Positions 54,734-64,000 are shown, counted from the stretch's first letter. The stretch: 64,000 nt of DNA from Sphaerotilus microaerophilus (GCF_023734135.1 NZ_AP025730.1:5332001-5396000), one strand, 5' to 3'. The notes: generated from the sequence alone by a model not told the origin. Numbers and translations: made by a program.

Positions 54734-55543
54734 TCACTGCAGCAAGGGGGTGTCGGCAGCATCCAGTTGCACCCCGACCACCTGTGCCTGGCCGGCCAGC
54801 AACTGCAGGTACTGGCGCAACGCCGTCGCCCAGGACTGCTGCTGCAGCGACAGCCGCACCGCTGCCCGCACCGACTCGAACGGTGCGACGGTACCGACTT
54901 CGCGGCGCAGCACCTCGACGACGTGCAGGCCGAAGCGGCTGTGCACCAGCCGCGGCAGCACACCCACCTCCTGGCCGCTGAACAGCTCGCGCGCCAGTTC
55001 CGGGGCGAGGTCCGGGGTCGTGACCCAGCCCAGGTGGCCGCCCTCCTGGGCGCTGGGGCAATTCGACAGCTCGGCGGCACGCCGACCGAAGAGGTCGTCG
55101 ACCGATGCCTGCGCGTCGGCGGCGTCCGTGCAGCGCACCTCGAGCAGGACCTGCTCGGCGCGCTCGCGCAGGCGCCGTACATCGACCCCCGGCGTCACCG
55201 CGAAGAGGATGTGCCGCAGCAGCACCCGGTCGCCCTGACGGTAGGTCGCCTCGTGGGCCGCGTGGTGGCGCCGGCAAGCCGCCTCGTCCGGCTCGGCGCG
55301 GGTGAGCTCACGTTCGAGCAGCTGCTCGATGGCGTCGCTGGCGTCCGCGCTGAGCACGCCATCGGGGCTGGCGCTGTCCTCGATGCCGAGCAGGCCGGCC
55401 TCCTGCGCGGCCTGGCGCAGCAGTTCGCTGCAGGCACGCTGGCGCAGGGTCCCGGTGTCGGGTGCCTCACCCGGCAGGTGCAGCGCCACGCCATTGACGC
55501 TGGCCGGCTGGGTCAATACAGAAGCGGTGGAAGGGGTGGTCAC
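54734..55543 (-). CDS. Parvulin-type peptidyl-prolyl isomerase of the nar operon
   Basis: The 269-residue protein has a helical N-terminal part and a C-terminal parvulin domain: LLRHILFAVTPG, then AEL.NCPSAQEGGHLGWVTTP, FSGQEVGVLPRL and FGLHVVEVLRRE. The start is GTG at 55543, with GAGGAG six bases upstream, since no ATG fits. There is no signal peptide, so it seems to act in the cytoplasm, where NarGHJ mature. PPIase genes follow narI in several Betaproteobacteria. Confidence 0.82.
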   Translation of the reverse strand: MTTPSTASVLTQPASVNGVALHLPGEAPDTGTLRQRACSELLRQAAQEAGLLGIEDSASPDGVLSADASDAIEQLLERELTRAEPDEAACRRHHAAHEATYRQGDRVLLRHILFAVTPGVDVRRLRERAEQVLLEVRCTDAADAQASVDDLFGRRAAELSNCPSAQEGGHLGWVTTPDLAPELARELFSGQEVGVLPRLVHSRFGLHVVEVLRREVGTVAPFESVRAAVRLSLQQQSWATALRQYLQLLAGQAQVVGVQLDAADTPLLQ

Positions 55544-55597
55544 TGCGGCTCCTCTCGAAGGTCGTTCGTGCTGGTGTACGCGGCCGTGCAAGACCGC

Positions 55598-56323
55598 TCA
55601 GATCACCCGGCGCGGGGTGTTGTGGCCTGCCGGCAGGTTCAGGCGACGAGCCCGCACCAGCTGGTAGGGCCGCAGCACATAGCCCAGCGAAGCAAAGCCG
55701 CTCCACACGTGCACCAGGCGGCTGAAGGGGAAGAGCAGGAAGATCGTCATGCCAAGCACCATGTGGACCTGGAAGTGCCACTCCACGCCGGCGACCAGGG
55801 CCGCATCGGGGTTCAGCGTGGCAATGCCTTGCAGGTAGGTGGCCAGTCTCAGCATGGTGACGGGCTCGGCCACGTGGTGCAGCGACGACGGCAGCGTGGA
55901 CAGGCCCAGCGCCAGCTGCACCCACAGGATCACCAGGATGGCGATGTCGGTGCGGTGGCTGGTCAGCCGGATGCGCGGGTCGCTCAGCCGGCGGTGCAGC
56001 AGCAACGTCAGGCCGATGAAGCAGGCGGTGCCCGCCACGCCGCCGGCGACGACGGCCACCAACTGCTTCTGCGACGACGTCAGCAGCAGCCCATACACCG
56101 CATGTGGCGTCAGCTGGCCCAACAGGTGGCCGAAGAACAGGAACAGGATCCCGCCGTGGAACAGGTTGCTGCCCCAGCGCAGCTGACCGGTGCGCAGCAG
56201 CTGCGAGCTGTCACTCTTCCAGGTGTACTGGTCGCGGTCGAAGCGCGCCAGGCTGCCCATGAAGAACACTGCCAGGCAGATGTAGGGATAGACAACAAAG
56301 AGAAAGTTGTATGCGGTGCTCAT
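55598..56323 (-). CDS. narI: Respiratory nitrate reductase gamma subunit
   Basis: The 241-residue cytochrome b has five helices and the four heme-ligand histidines at H56, H66, H187 and H205, the same numbering as E. coli NarI. It oxidises quinol on the outer face of the membrane and passes electrons to NarH. The ATG overlaps the narJ stop (ATGA). Confidence 0.96.
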   Translation of the reverse strand: MSTAYNFLFVVYPYICLAVFFMGSLARFDRDQYTWKSDSSQLLRTGQLRWGSNLFHGGILFLFFGHLLGQLTPHAVYGLLLTSSQKQLVAVVAGGVAGTACFIGLTLLLHRRLSDPRIRLTSHRTDIAILVILWVQLALGLSTLPSSLHHVAEPVTMLRLATYLQGIATLNPDAALVAGVEWHFQVHMVLGMTIFLLFPFSRLVHVWSGFASLGYVLRPYQLVRARRLNLPAGHNTPRRVI

Positions 56324-57033
56324 GCGGAAGCTCCCGAACGCTGGGGATCAGAGCCGGCGGGGCGCCGGACGATGTGCACGGGCTTGGCGTCGCCCGGGCG
56401 TTCCTGGCCGGTGGAGTGGCAGCCGTCGAAGGCCGCGGGCTCCTCCCAGCTCTCGTCGATCGGCTCCTCGTCGGCGATCTGCACCGGCCGGGACGGCTCG
56501 CCCGCCAGGTCGAGCAGCGCGCCCATCACGCTGGCGTAACGGCTCTCGCGCTTTTCCAGTGCGTTGAAGATCACGTTGATCAGGTGGGCGATCTCGCCGA
56601 GGAAGCCGGTGGCCTCGCGCGGCGGCTGGGTCGAGGCGAACTCCAGCACCACCGGCAGGTGGTCGGGCATCTCGCCTTCGGCCAGGTACAGGTCGCCCTT
56701 CTCGTAGGTCTGCGCCAGGTCGATCATGGCCGGCCCCCGCTCGCGCGAGTCGCCGTGCACGTGCTCGAACAGGTGCAGCGAGGTGCGCCGGCCGCTGTCG
56801 AACAACTGCACGTAGTCGGCTTCGACATCCAGCGCATCGAGCCGGCCGAGTTGCGCCAGCAGCGCATCCAGCTCGGCCAGTCGCTGCTTCGACAGCGCCG
56901 CCTCGTCGTGCAGCGCCTGGCTCATGGCCGACAGGTTGGCACGCAACTCCGCATCCGGGTAACCCAGCAACCGGGCCAGCACACGCAGCGTACGCGACGC
57001 AGGCGGAGGGGACGCCTTGAACAGGTTGCCCAT
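56320..57033 (-). CDS. narJ: Nitrate reductase molybdenum cofactor assembly chaperone
   Basis: The 237-residue protein has TLRVLARLLGYPDAELRANL, YVQLFDSGRRTSLHLFEHVHGDSRERG and PPREATGFLGEIAHLINVIF, typical of NarJ. It loads the Mo cofactor into NarG. The tail after residue 200 is longer and Pro/Ser-rich than in E. coli. It begins one base after narH ends. Confidence 0.94.
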   Translation of the reverse strand: MGNLFKASPPPASRTLRVLARLLGYPDAELRANLSAMSQALHDEAALSKQRLAELDALLAQLGRLDALDVEADYVQLFDSGRRTSLHLFEHVHGDSRERGPAMIDLAQTYEKGDLYLAEGEMPDHLPVVLEFASTQPPREATGFLGEIAHLINVIFNALEKRESRYASVMGALLDLAGEPSRPVQIADEEPIDESWEEPAAFDGCHSTGQERPGDAKPVHIVRRPAGSDPQRSGASA

Positions 57034-57034
57034 G

Positions 57035-58567
57035 TCAGATCTCCGCCTTGATGGGAATGGTGCGCTTCTTGTCGCTGCCGAACAGGCTGGTCTCACCCAC
57101 GCCCTCCGAGCAGCCGTTGCCGAAGCTGAAGCCGCAGCCGCCGCGCACATTGAAGGCGTTCTCGGCGTACTCACGGTGCGTGGTGGGGATGACGAAGCGG
57201 TCCTCGTAGTTGGCGATCGCCATCACCTGGTACATGTCGTCGACCATGTGCTGGGTCAGGCCGACTTGGTCGAGCACCGCCTGGTTGTTGACGCCGTCCA
57301 CGTGCTTGCTGCGGTTGTAGGCCCGCATCGCCAACATGCGCTCCAGGGCGTTCACCACCGGCACGGTGTCGCCGGCAGTCAGCAGGTTGGCCAGGTAGCG
57401 CACCGGGATGCGCAGCTGATTCACGTCCGGTATCTGGCCGTTGACGCCAATCTGGCCGGCATTGGCCGCCGAGGTGATCGGCGACAGCGGCGGGATGTAC
57501 CAGACCATCGGCAGCGTGCGGTACTCGGGGTGCAGCGGCAGCGCGACCTTCCACTCCATCGCCATCTTGTAGACCGGGCTCTTGCGCGCAGCCTCCAGCC
57601 AGGCTTCGGGGATGCCGTCACGGCGGGCCTGCTCGATCACCTTGGGGTCGTGCGGGTCCAGGAAGACGTCGAGCTGGGCCTGATAGAGGTCACGGTCCTT
57701 CTCGACGCTGGCGGCCTCGGCGATGCGGTCGGCGTCATAGAGCAGCACGCCCAGGTAGCGGATGCGGCCCACGCAGGTTTCCGAGCACACCGTCGGCTGG
57801 CCCGACTCGATGCGCGGGTAGCAGAAGATGCACTTCTCGGCCTTGCCGCTCTTCCAGTTGTAGTAGATCTTCTTGTACGGGCAGCCCGAGACGCACATGC
57901 GCCAGCCGCGGCACTTGTCCTGGTCGATCAGGACGATGCCATCTTCCTCGCGCTTGTAGATGCTGCCGGACGGACACGATGCGACGCAGGCCGGGTTCAG
58001 GCAGTGTTCGCACAGGCGCGGCAGGTACATCATGAAGGTGTTCTCGAACTCCCCCACCATGGCCTTCTGCGCCGCATCGAAGCCCTCGAAATTCGCGTCC
58101 TTGCTGCGCTTGGAGAACTCGCCGCCGAGGATCTCCTCCCAGTTCGGACCCCAGACGATCTTGTCCATCTGCTGGCCGGTGATCAGGCTGCGCGGCCGGG
58201 CGGTCGGCGCGGCCTTCATCTCCGGCGCACTCTGCAGGTGGTCGTAGTCGAAGGTGAAGGGCTCGTAGTAGTCGTCGATCTCCGGCAGGTTCGGGTTGGC
58301 GAAGATCTTCATCAGCAGCTGCCACTTGCCCCCCTGGCGCGGGGCGATGCTGCCGTCGGCCTTGCGCACCCAGCCACCGTTCCACTTGGACTGGTTCTCC
58401 CACTCCTTGGGATAGCCGATGCCGGGCTTGGTCTCGACGTTGTTGAACCAGGCGTATTCGACGCCGGGACGGCTGGTCCAGACGTTCTTGCAGGTGACCG
58501 AACAGGTGTGGCAGCCGATGCACTTGTCCAGGTTCAGCACCATGCCGATTTGGGCGCGGACCTTCAT
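57035..58567 (-). CDS. narH: Respiratory nitrate reductase beta subunit
   Basis: The 510-residue protein carries four iron-sulfur clusters: CIGCHTCSVTCKNVW near the start, CEHCLNPACVASCPSG, CRGWRMCVSGCPYKK (Trp in place of one Cys, the 3Fe-4S site usual for NarH) and CIFCYPRIESGQPTVCSETC. It carries electrons from NarI to NarG. Its ATG overlaps the narG stop (ATGA). Confidence 0.97.
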   Translation of the reverse strand: MKVRAQIGMVLNLDKCIGCHTCSVTCKNVWTSRPGVEYAWFNNVETKPGIGYPKEWENQSKWNGGWVRKADGSIAPRQGGKWQLLMKIFANPNLPEIDDYYEPFTFDYDHLQSAPEMKAAPTARPRSLITGQQMDKIVWGPNWEEILGGEFSKRSKDANFEGFDAAQKAMVGEFENTFMMYLPRLCEHCLNPACVASCPSGSIYKREEDGIVLIDQDKCRGWRMCVSGCPYKKIYYNWKSGKAEKCIFCYPRIESGQPTVCSETCVGRIRYLGVLLYDADRIAEAASVEKDRDLYQAQLDVFLDPHDPKVIEQARRDGIPEAWLEAARKSPVYKMAMEWKVALPLHPEYRTLPMVWYIPPLSPITSAANAGQIGVNGQIPDVNQLRIPVRYLANLLTAGDTVPVVNALERMLAMRAYNRSKHVDGVNNQAVLDQVGLTQHMVDDMYQVMAIANYEDRFVIPTTHREYAENAFNVRGGCGFSFGNGCSEGVGETSLFGSDKKRTIPIKAEI

Positions 58568-61500
58568 GCGTTTTCTCCTTGGGCCTGGACGGTCGTGATG
58601 CGCTCGGCACCGACCGGCGTGTCCAGCCAGTCGACCTTCTTCATCTTGCGCACGATCACGAACTCGTCGCGGTTGGTACCGATGGTTCCGTAGTAGTTGA
58701 ACCCGTAGCTGAGCTGCGCGTAGCCGCCGACCATGTGGGTGGGCTTGACGACGATGCGGGTGACCGAGTTGTGGATGCCACCGCGCACGTTCGTGATCTC
58801 GCTGCCGGGCGTGTTCACGATCTTTTCCTGCGCGTGGTACATCAGCGTCATGCCTTCATTGACGCGCTGACTGACCACCGCACGCGCAGCGATCGCCCCG
58901 TTGACGTTGAAGAGCTCGACCCAGTCGTTGTCCTCCACGCCGATCTTCTTGGCATCCACCTCGCTGAGCCAGATGATCGGGCCGCCCCGCGAGAGGGTCA
59001 GCATCATCAGGTTGTCGGTGTAGGTGGAGTGGATGCCCCACTTCTGGTGCGGTGTGATGAAGTTCAGCAGGATTTCCGGGTTGCCGTTGCCGCGCTGGTT
59101 GTGCAGTTCGGCGGTGGCCTTCACGTCCACCGGCGGGCGGTAGCTGGAGAAGCCCTCGCCGAAGGCGATCATCCAGGCGTGGTCCTGGTAGAACTGCTGG
59201 CGCCCGGTCAGCGTGCGCCAGGGGATCAGCTCGTGCACGTTGGTGTAGCCGGCGTTGTAGGAAACGGTCTCGCTTTCGATGCCGCTCCAGGTGGGCGAGC
59301 TGATGATCTTGCGCGGCTGCGCCTGCACATCGCGGTAGCGGATCTTCTCGTCCTCGCGGTACAGCGCCAGGTGGGTGTGGTCGCGGCCGGTGGCCTTGCC
59401 CAGCGCCTCCCAGGCCTTCACCGCCACGTGCCCGTTGGTCTCGGGGGCGAGCTGCAGGATCACCTCGGTGGCGTCGATGTCGGTCTCGATCTTCGGCATG
59501 CCCTTGGTCACGCCCTCGTCGCGCACCACACCGTTGAGCTCGCCGAGCTGCTTGACCTCGACCTGGGTGTTCCAGCCGATGCCCTTGCCGCCGTTGCCCA
59601 GCTTGTTCATCAAGGGGCCCAGCGCGGTGAAACGCTTGTAGACGTTCGGGTAGTCTCGCTCGACGATCGAGATCGAGGGCGCGGTCTTGCCCGGGATCAG
59701 TTCGCACTCGCCGCGCTTCCAGTCGGCCACGCCCAGCGGCTGGCCCAGCTCTCCCGGGGTGTCGTGCAGCAGCGGCGTGAGCACCACCTCCTGCTCGACG
59801 CCGAGGTGGCCGACGCAGAGCTCGCTGAACTTCCTGGCGAAGCCCTTGTAGATCTCCCAGTCGCTGCGGCTCTGCCAGGCCGGGTCCACCGCCGCGGACA
59901 GCGGGTGGATGAAGGGGTGCATGTCGCTGGTGTTGAGGTCGTTCTTCTCGTACCAGGTCGCCGCGGGCAGCACGATGTCCGAGTACAGGCAGGTCGTGCT
60001 CATGCGGAAGTCCAGCGTGACCAGCAGGTCGAGCTTGCCTTCCGGTGCCTGCGCGTGCCACTTCACCTCGGTGGGCTTGGCGTCTTGCGGACCCAGGTCC
60101 TTGCCCTGCACACCGTTGCTGGTGCCCAGCAGGTGCTTGAGGAAGTACTCGTGGCCCTTGCCGCTGGAGCCCAGGATGTTGCTGCGCCAGACGAACATGT
60201 TGCGCGGCCAGTTCTGCGGCGCATCCGGGTCGTGGCAGGCGAAGTCGATCTTGCCGGCCTTGATCGCGGCAACGGTGTAGTCCTTCGCATCGACGCCGGC
60301 GGCCTTGGCTTCACGCGCCAGCGTCAGCGGGTTGACGTTGAGCTGCGGCGTCGAGGGCAGCCAGCCCATGCGTTCGGCGCGCACGTTGAAGTCGATCGCG
60401 CTGCCCTTGTAGGCCTGCTTGTCGGCCAGTGGGGAGAGGATCTCGTCCATGCCCAGCTTCTCGTAGCGCCACTGGTCGGTGTGGGCGTAGAAGAAGCTGG
60501 TGCCGTTCTGCTGGCGCGGCGGGCGCAGCCAGTCCAGCGCGAAGGCCAGCGCGGTCCAGCCGGTCTGCGGGCGCAGCTTCTCCTGACCCACGTAGTGGGC
60601 CCAGCCGCCGCCGCTCTGGCCGATGCAGCCGCACATCATCAGCATGTTGATGACGCCGCGGTAGTTCATGTCGGCGTGGTACCAGTGGTTCATCGCCGCG
60701 CCGATGATCACCATGGCCTTGCCGTGGGTCTTCTCGGCCGTCTCGGCGAACTGGCGCGCCACCGTGATGACCTGCTGGCGCGGCACCCCGGTGATGCTCT
60801 CCTGCCAGGCCGGGGTGTAGGCGGCGTTGTCGTCGAAGCTCTTGGCACCGTCGCCCAGGCCGCGCTCGACGCCGTATTGCCCCACCTGCAGATCGAACAC
60901 GGTGGCCACCCACGGGCCATCCGGCCCCAGGCGGGTGACCGGTACCTTGACGCGGCGGATCGCGCCGCCCTGCTTGTTGGACTTGAAGTGCGGGTTGACC
61001 ACGCCGCCGAAATACGGGAAGGCGATCTCGGCCACCTGGTGCGCCGCGTTGCTGCCGTCGGCGTTGGCCTCCATCAACGACAGCTTGAGCGACACCTCCG
61101 CGTCCGCGCCGCCTTCCTTGGCTTCCAGGTTCCACTTGCCCTGGTCGGCCCGGCCGTCCGGGCCCCAGCGGAAGCCGATCGAGCCGTTGGGCACGACGAC
61201 CTGACCGCTGGCGTCGAGGGCCACCGTCTTCCAGTCCGGGTTGTTGGTCTGGCCGAGCGAGTCGGCGAAGTCGGTGGCGCGCACGAAGCGCCCCGGCACC
61301 AGGGCGGTGCTGCCGTCCTCCAGTGTCTGTTGCTCGAGCTGCACGAGCAGCGGCAGGTCGGTGTAGCGGCGCGCGTAGTCGTCGAAGTACGGCGCGCGGC
61401 GGTCGAAGTAGAACTCCTTGAGGATGACGTGGCCCATGGCCATCGCCAGCGCCGCATCGGTGCCCTGCTTGGGGTGCATCCACAGGTCGGCCAGCTTGGC

Positions 61501-62361
61501 GACCTCGGAATAGTCGGGCGTCACCGCCACCGTCTTGGTGCCCTTGTAGCGCACCTCGGTGAAGAAGTGGGCGTCTGGCGTGCGGGTCTGCGGGACGTTG
61601 GAGCCCCAGGCAATGATGAAGCTGGAGTTGTACCAGTCGGCCGATTCCGGCACGTCGGTCTGCTCGCCCCAGATCTGCGGCGAGGAGGGAGGCAGGTCGC
61701 AATACCAGTCGTAGAAGCTCAGCGGCACGCCGCCGATCAGGCTGAGGTAGCGGCTGCCGGCGGCGTAGCTGACCATCGACATGGCCGGGATCGGCGAGAA
61801 GCCGACGATGCGGTCCGGCCCATGCTGCTTGGCGGTGTAGACGTTGGCCGCGGCGATGAGCTCGTTGACCTCGTCCCAGCTCGAGCGCACGAAGCCGCCC
61901 AGGCCCCGCACCTTCTGGTAGTCGCGGCGCTTGGCGGAGTCGGCCATCAGGGCGGCCCAGGCGTCCACCGGGGCATGCTTCAGGCGGGCCTCGCGCCAGT
62001 GCTTGAGCAGGCGACCGCGCACCATCGGGTGCTTGACGCGGTTGGCGCTGTACAGGTACCAGCTGTAGCTGGCGCCGCGCTGGCAGCCGCGCGGCTCATG
62101 GTTGGGCAGGTCCCAGCGGGTGCGCGGGTAGTCGGTCTGCTGGGTTTCCCAGGTGACGATGCCGCCCTTGACGTAGATCTTCCAGGAGCAGGAGCCGGTG
62201 CAGTTGGCGCCGTGGGTGGAGCGCACGATCTTGTCGTGCGCCCAGCGGTTGCGATAGGCGTCCTCCCAGGTCCGGTCTTCGCCGGTGGCGACGCCGTGAC
62301 CGTTGGAGAAGCTTTCCTTGGGCAACGCGAAGTGATTGAGGCGGTCTAGAAAGTGACTCAT
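58564..62361 (-). CDS. narG: Respiratory nitrate reductase alpha subunit
   Basis: The 1265-residue protein has the FS0 cluster ligands H50, C54, C58 and C93 (HGANCTGSCSW and RGCQRGASYS) and the Mo ligand Asp222, all at the same numbers as E. coli NarG. It reduces nitrate to nitrite in the cytoplasm with bis-MGD. No Tat signal is present, consistent with the cytoplasmic NarG type. AAGAGGA precedes the ATG. Confidence 0.98.
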   Translation of the reverse strand: MSHFLDRLNHFALPKESFSNGHGVATGEDRTWEDAYRNRWAHDKIVRSTHGANCTGSCSWKIYVKGGIVTWETQQTDYPRTRWDLPNHEPRGCQRGASYSWYLYSANRVKHPMVRGRLLKHWREARLKHAPVDAWAALMADSAKRRDYQKVRGLGGFVRSSWDEVNELIAAANVYTAKQHGPDRIVGFSPIPAMSMVSYAAGSRYLSLIGGVPLSFYDWYCDLPPSSPQIWGEQTDVPESADWYNSSFIIAWGSNVPQTRTPDAHFFTEVRYKGTKTVAVTPDYSEVAKLADLWMHPKQGTDAALAMAMGHVILKEFYFDRRAPYFDDYARRYTDLPLLVQLEQQTLEDGSTALVPGRFVRATDFADSLGQTNNPDWKTVALDASGQVVVPNGSIGFRWGPDGRADQGKWNLEAKEGGADAEVSLKLSLMEANADGSNAAHQVAEIAFPYFGGVVNPHFKSNKQGGAIRRVKVPVTRLGPDGPWVATVFDLQVGQYGVERGLGDGAKSFDDNAAYTPAWQESITGVPRQQVITVARQFAETAEKTHGKAMVIIGAAMNHWYHADMNYRGVINMLMMCGCIGQSGGGWAHYVGQEKLRPQTGWTALAFALDWLRPPRQQNGTSFFYAHTDQWRYEKLGMDEILSPLADKQAYKGSAIDFNVRAERMGWLPSTPQLNVNPLTLAREAKAAGVDAKDYTVAAIKAGKIDFACHDPDAPQNWPRNMFVWRSNILGSSGKGHEYFLKHLLGTSNGVQGKDLGPQDAKPTEVKWHAQAPEGKLDLLVTLDFRMSTTCLYSDIVLPAATWYEKNDLNTSDMHPFIHPLSAAVDPAWQSRSDWEIYKGFARKFSELCVGHLGVEQEVVLTPLLHDTPGELGQPLGVADWKRGECELIPGKTAPSISIVERDYPNVYKRFTALGPLMNKLGNGGKGIGWNTQVEVKQLGELNGVVRDEGVTKGMPKIETDIDATEVILQLAPETNGHVAVKAWEALGKATGRDHTHLALYREDEKIRYRDVQAQPRKIISSPTWSGIESETVSYNAGYTNVHELIPWRTLTGRQQFYQDHAWMIAFGEGFSSYRPPVDVKATAELHNQRGNGNPEILLNFITPHQKWGIHSTYTDNLMMLTLSRGGPIIWLSEVDAKKIGVEDNDWVELFNVNGAIAARAVVSQRVNEGMTLMYHAQEKIVNTPGSEITNVRGGIHNSVTRIVVKPTHMVGGYAQLSYGFNYYGTIGTNRDEFVIVRKMKKVDWLDTPVGAERITTVQAQGENA

Positions 62362-62392
62362 CGTGTCCTCTTGAGAAAAGGGGGGCCGGCGG

Positions 62393-62415
62393 CCGGGCGC
62401 GGCTTCTGCGCCCGG
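62393..62415 (-). terminator. Hairpin between narK and narG
   Basis: CCGGGCGC at 62393-62400 pairs exactly with GCGCCCGG at 62408-62415 around a 7-base loop, directly after the narK stop on the minus strand. The T run is short (TTTTC) and separated by a C-rich stretch, so it may act as a partial terminator or an mRNA-stabilising hairpin that sets narK against narGHJI levels. Confidence 0.5.
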
Positions 62416-62424
62416 GTGCGGCGA

Positions 62425-64000
62425 TCAGGGGTTCTTCACGTAGGCGTTGCTGCGCAGGTAGAACCACCAGTTCAGGACCAGGCACAGCGCGTAGAAGACC
62501 GCGAATCCGTAGAAGGCCAGCTGCGGCGTGCCGCGCTTGATCTGGTCACCGATCACCACCGGGGCGATGAAGGCGCCATAGGCGGCCACCGCGGAGGTCC
62601 AGCCCAGCGCGGGGCCGGCCTGCTGGCGGTCGAACACCACACCGATGGTGCGGAAGGTGCTGCCGTTGCCGATGCCGCTGGCGAAGAACAGCAGCAGGAT
62701 CAGGCCCAGGAAGGTCGGGAAGTACTGCTCCGGCGTGGCCGAGGCATAGGCCTGCGTCATCACCATGCCGGTGGCCACCGAGCCGCCCACCAGGATGGCC
62801 GAGATGATCTGTGTGACCAGCGAGCCGCCCCACTTGTCGGCGATCCAGCCACCCACGGGCCGCACCGCGGCGCCGATGAAGGGGCCGAGCCAGGCGTAGG
62901 TGAAGGCCGAGGGCGCGTTCGGGTTCTTCAGCGTGTGCTGCATCACGCCGTTGGCATCGGGCACGTGGCTGATGCCGAAGATCACCGTGATCGCCAGGGG
63001 CAGCGCCATCGAGAAGCCGATGAAGGAGCCGAAGGTGACGATGTACAGCGCCGTCATCGACCAGGTGTGCTTGTTCTTGAAGATCTCGAACTGCTTGGCG
63101 ATGTTCTCCTTCATCGGGCCGAAGGCCGCCAGCTTCATCACCATCAGGGCGCAGACGATGTCCAGCGGCACCGCCACCCACATGTTGATCAGCCCGAGGC
63201 CGGTGGGCTTGGGCAGGTAGATGTACAAGATGGCGATCGAGGGCACGAACGCCAGCGAGTACAGGTAGATGATCTTGGCGAACGCCGTGAACGGGTTGCC
63301 GGTCGAGGGCGACACCGTCTTCAGGTTGTTCATGCCCCACCAGCAGGCGATCGACAGCGGCAGCAGCGAGATCACCCAGGCGAAACCAGCGTTCTGGATC
63401 CAGGTCGGCGTACCGGCCACGATCTTGCCGAGGATCCAGCCGCTGTCCTTCTTCAGCACCGTCGGGTCGCCACCCAGCGCGCCGAACAGCCCGACGGTCA
63501 TCACCAGCGGGATGACGATCTGCATCGTGGTGACGCCGAAGTTGCCCAGCCCGCCGTTCAGGCCCAGGGCGGTGCCCTGCAGCCGCTTGGGAAAGAAGGT
63601 GCTGATGTTGGACATCGAGCTGGCGAAATTGCCGCCGCCCACGCCCGACCACAGCGCCATCAGCTGGAACACCCACAGTGGCCACTCCGGGTGCTGCAGC
63701 GCGATGCCCGTGCCGATGGCCGGCGACAGCAGCATCGCGGTGGTCAGGAAGACGGTGTTGCGCCCACCCGCCAGGCGCACCAGGAAGGACGCCGGGATGC
63801 GCATCGTCGCGCCGGAGATGCCGGCGATGGCCGTGAGCGTGAACAGCTCGGCCTGGGTGAAGGGGAACCCCAGGTTGAGCATCTGCACGCTGATGATGCC
63901 CCACATGCCCCAGACGGCGAAGCCGCACAGCAGCGCCGGCACCGACAGCCAGAGGTTGCGGTAGGCAATCGCCTTGCCGGTGCGGTTCCAGAAGGTGTCG
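62425..64000 (-). CDS. narK: Nitrate/nitrite transporter, MFS NNP family (5' end outside window)
   Basis: The frame stays open to the window edge; before residue LWLSVPALLCGFAVWGMWG it continues as FWNRTGKAIAYRN, the usual NarK lead-in, so the gene starts beyond 64000. Visible motifs include FTLTAIAGISGATMRIPASF (NNP nitrate signature, first copy), WSGVGGGNFASSMSNISTFF, and GLILLLFFASGIGNGSTFRT (second copy). It is the first visible gene of the narKGHJI operon. Whether it is a simple NarK or a NarK1-NarK2 fusion cannot be seen. Confidence 0.93.
   Translation of the reverse strand, partial: DTFWNRTGKAIAYRNLWLSVPALLCGFAVWGMWGIISVQMLNLGFPFTQAELFTLTAIAGISGATMRIPASFLVRLAGGRNTVFLTTAMLLSPAIGTGIALQHPEWPLWVFQLMALWSGVGGGNFASSMSNISTFFPKRLQGTALGLNGGLGNFGVTTMQIVIPLVMTVGLFGALGGDPTVLKKDSGWILGKIVAGTPTWIQNAGFAWVISLLPLSIACWWGMNNLKTVSPSTGNPFTAFAKIIYLYSLAFVPSIAILYIYLPKPTGLGLINMWVAVPLDIVCALMVMKLAAFGPMKENIAKQFEIFKNKHTWSMTALYIVTFGSFIGFSMALPLAITVIFGISHVPDANGVMQHTLKNPNAPSAFTYAWLGPFIGAAVRPVGGWIADKWGGSLVTQIISAILVGGSVATGMVMTQAYASATPEQYFPTFLGLILLLFFASGIGNGSTFRTIGVVFDRQQAGPALGWTSAVAAYGAFIAPVVIGDQIKRGTPQLAFYGFAVFYALCLVLNWWFYLRSNAYVKNP

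Noticed and set aside
58579..62349. A 1256-codon open frame antisense to narG
   Set aside because: It mirrors narG exactly. High third-position GC removes stop codons on the opposite strand; the predicted protein is low-complexity and matches no family I know, while narG has all catalytic ligands.

Overview
The window is high-GC DNA from a betaproteobacterium, most likely a Burkholderiales member near the Leptothrix/Sphaerotilus/Rubrivivax group. Three things suggest this: the block gyrA - pheA - tyrA - aroA/cmk fusion - rpsA - ihfB - lapA - lapB with ompA, ubiG and gph beside it; a tmRNA whose tag reads ANDSTYALAA; and xseB-ispA-dxs with a Rieske oxygenase upstream. The genus is inference; no 16S gene is present.

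Layout. (1) 1-7709: lipopolysaccharide/surface glycan genes: a GT2-like C-terminus cut by the window edge, a DUF5672 protein, GT9, GT25 and GT-B glycosyltransferases, a deletion scar joining an aminotransferase start to an acyltransferase end, a WavQ-like protein, a DUF4254 protein and waaC. (2) 7754-19073, minus strand: housekeeping run from gyrA down to lapB. (3) 19362-25317, plus strand: ompA, ubiG, gph, ssrA (tmRNA), an M48-like protein whose HExxH reads HQLGH, a membrane protein and an AIM24-family protein. (4) 25416-32554: a universal stress protein behind a perfect FNR box, a sulfurtransferase, an EamA transporter, a Rieske oxygenase, then xseB-ispA-dxs. (5) 32639-49829: denitrification and NO genes: an orphan receiver, a SUMT (cobA/nirE type), nnrS, norC-norB-norQ, a membrane polyferredoxin, norD, an MFS transporter, a GCS2-type glutamate-cysteine ligase, an M14 deacylase, a Dnr-like Crp/Fnr regulator divergent from norR, and ccoG. 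(6) 49869-64000, minus strand: HPP-CBS protein, ubiT-ubiV-ubiU (O2-independent ubiquinone synthesis), a second Crp/Fnr regulator, a parvulin-type PPIase, narI-narJ-narH-narG and narK (cut by the right edge).

How it fits together. Nitrate enters by NarK and is reduced by quinol-linked NarGHI. UbiUVT would keep quinone synthesis going without oxygen. NO is reduced by the cytochrome-c-dependent NorCB, matured by NorQ/NorD. The control elements can be read from the DNA: two perfect TTGAT-N4-ATCAA boxes (uspA; MFS/gcl intergenic), two perfect TTGAA-N4-TTCAA boxes (before cobA and before norC), and, between dnr and norR, three GGT-N7-ACC NorR-type sites plus a near-consensus sigma-54 promoter pointing at the Crp/Fnr gene. 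This suggests a cascade NO -> NorR -> sigma-54 transcription of dnr -> TTGAA boxes -> nor genes. It is the most interesting candidate system here. No CRISPR array, insertion sequence or ordinary tRNA gene was seen.
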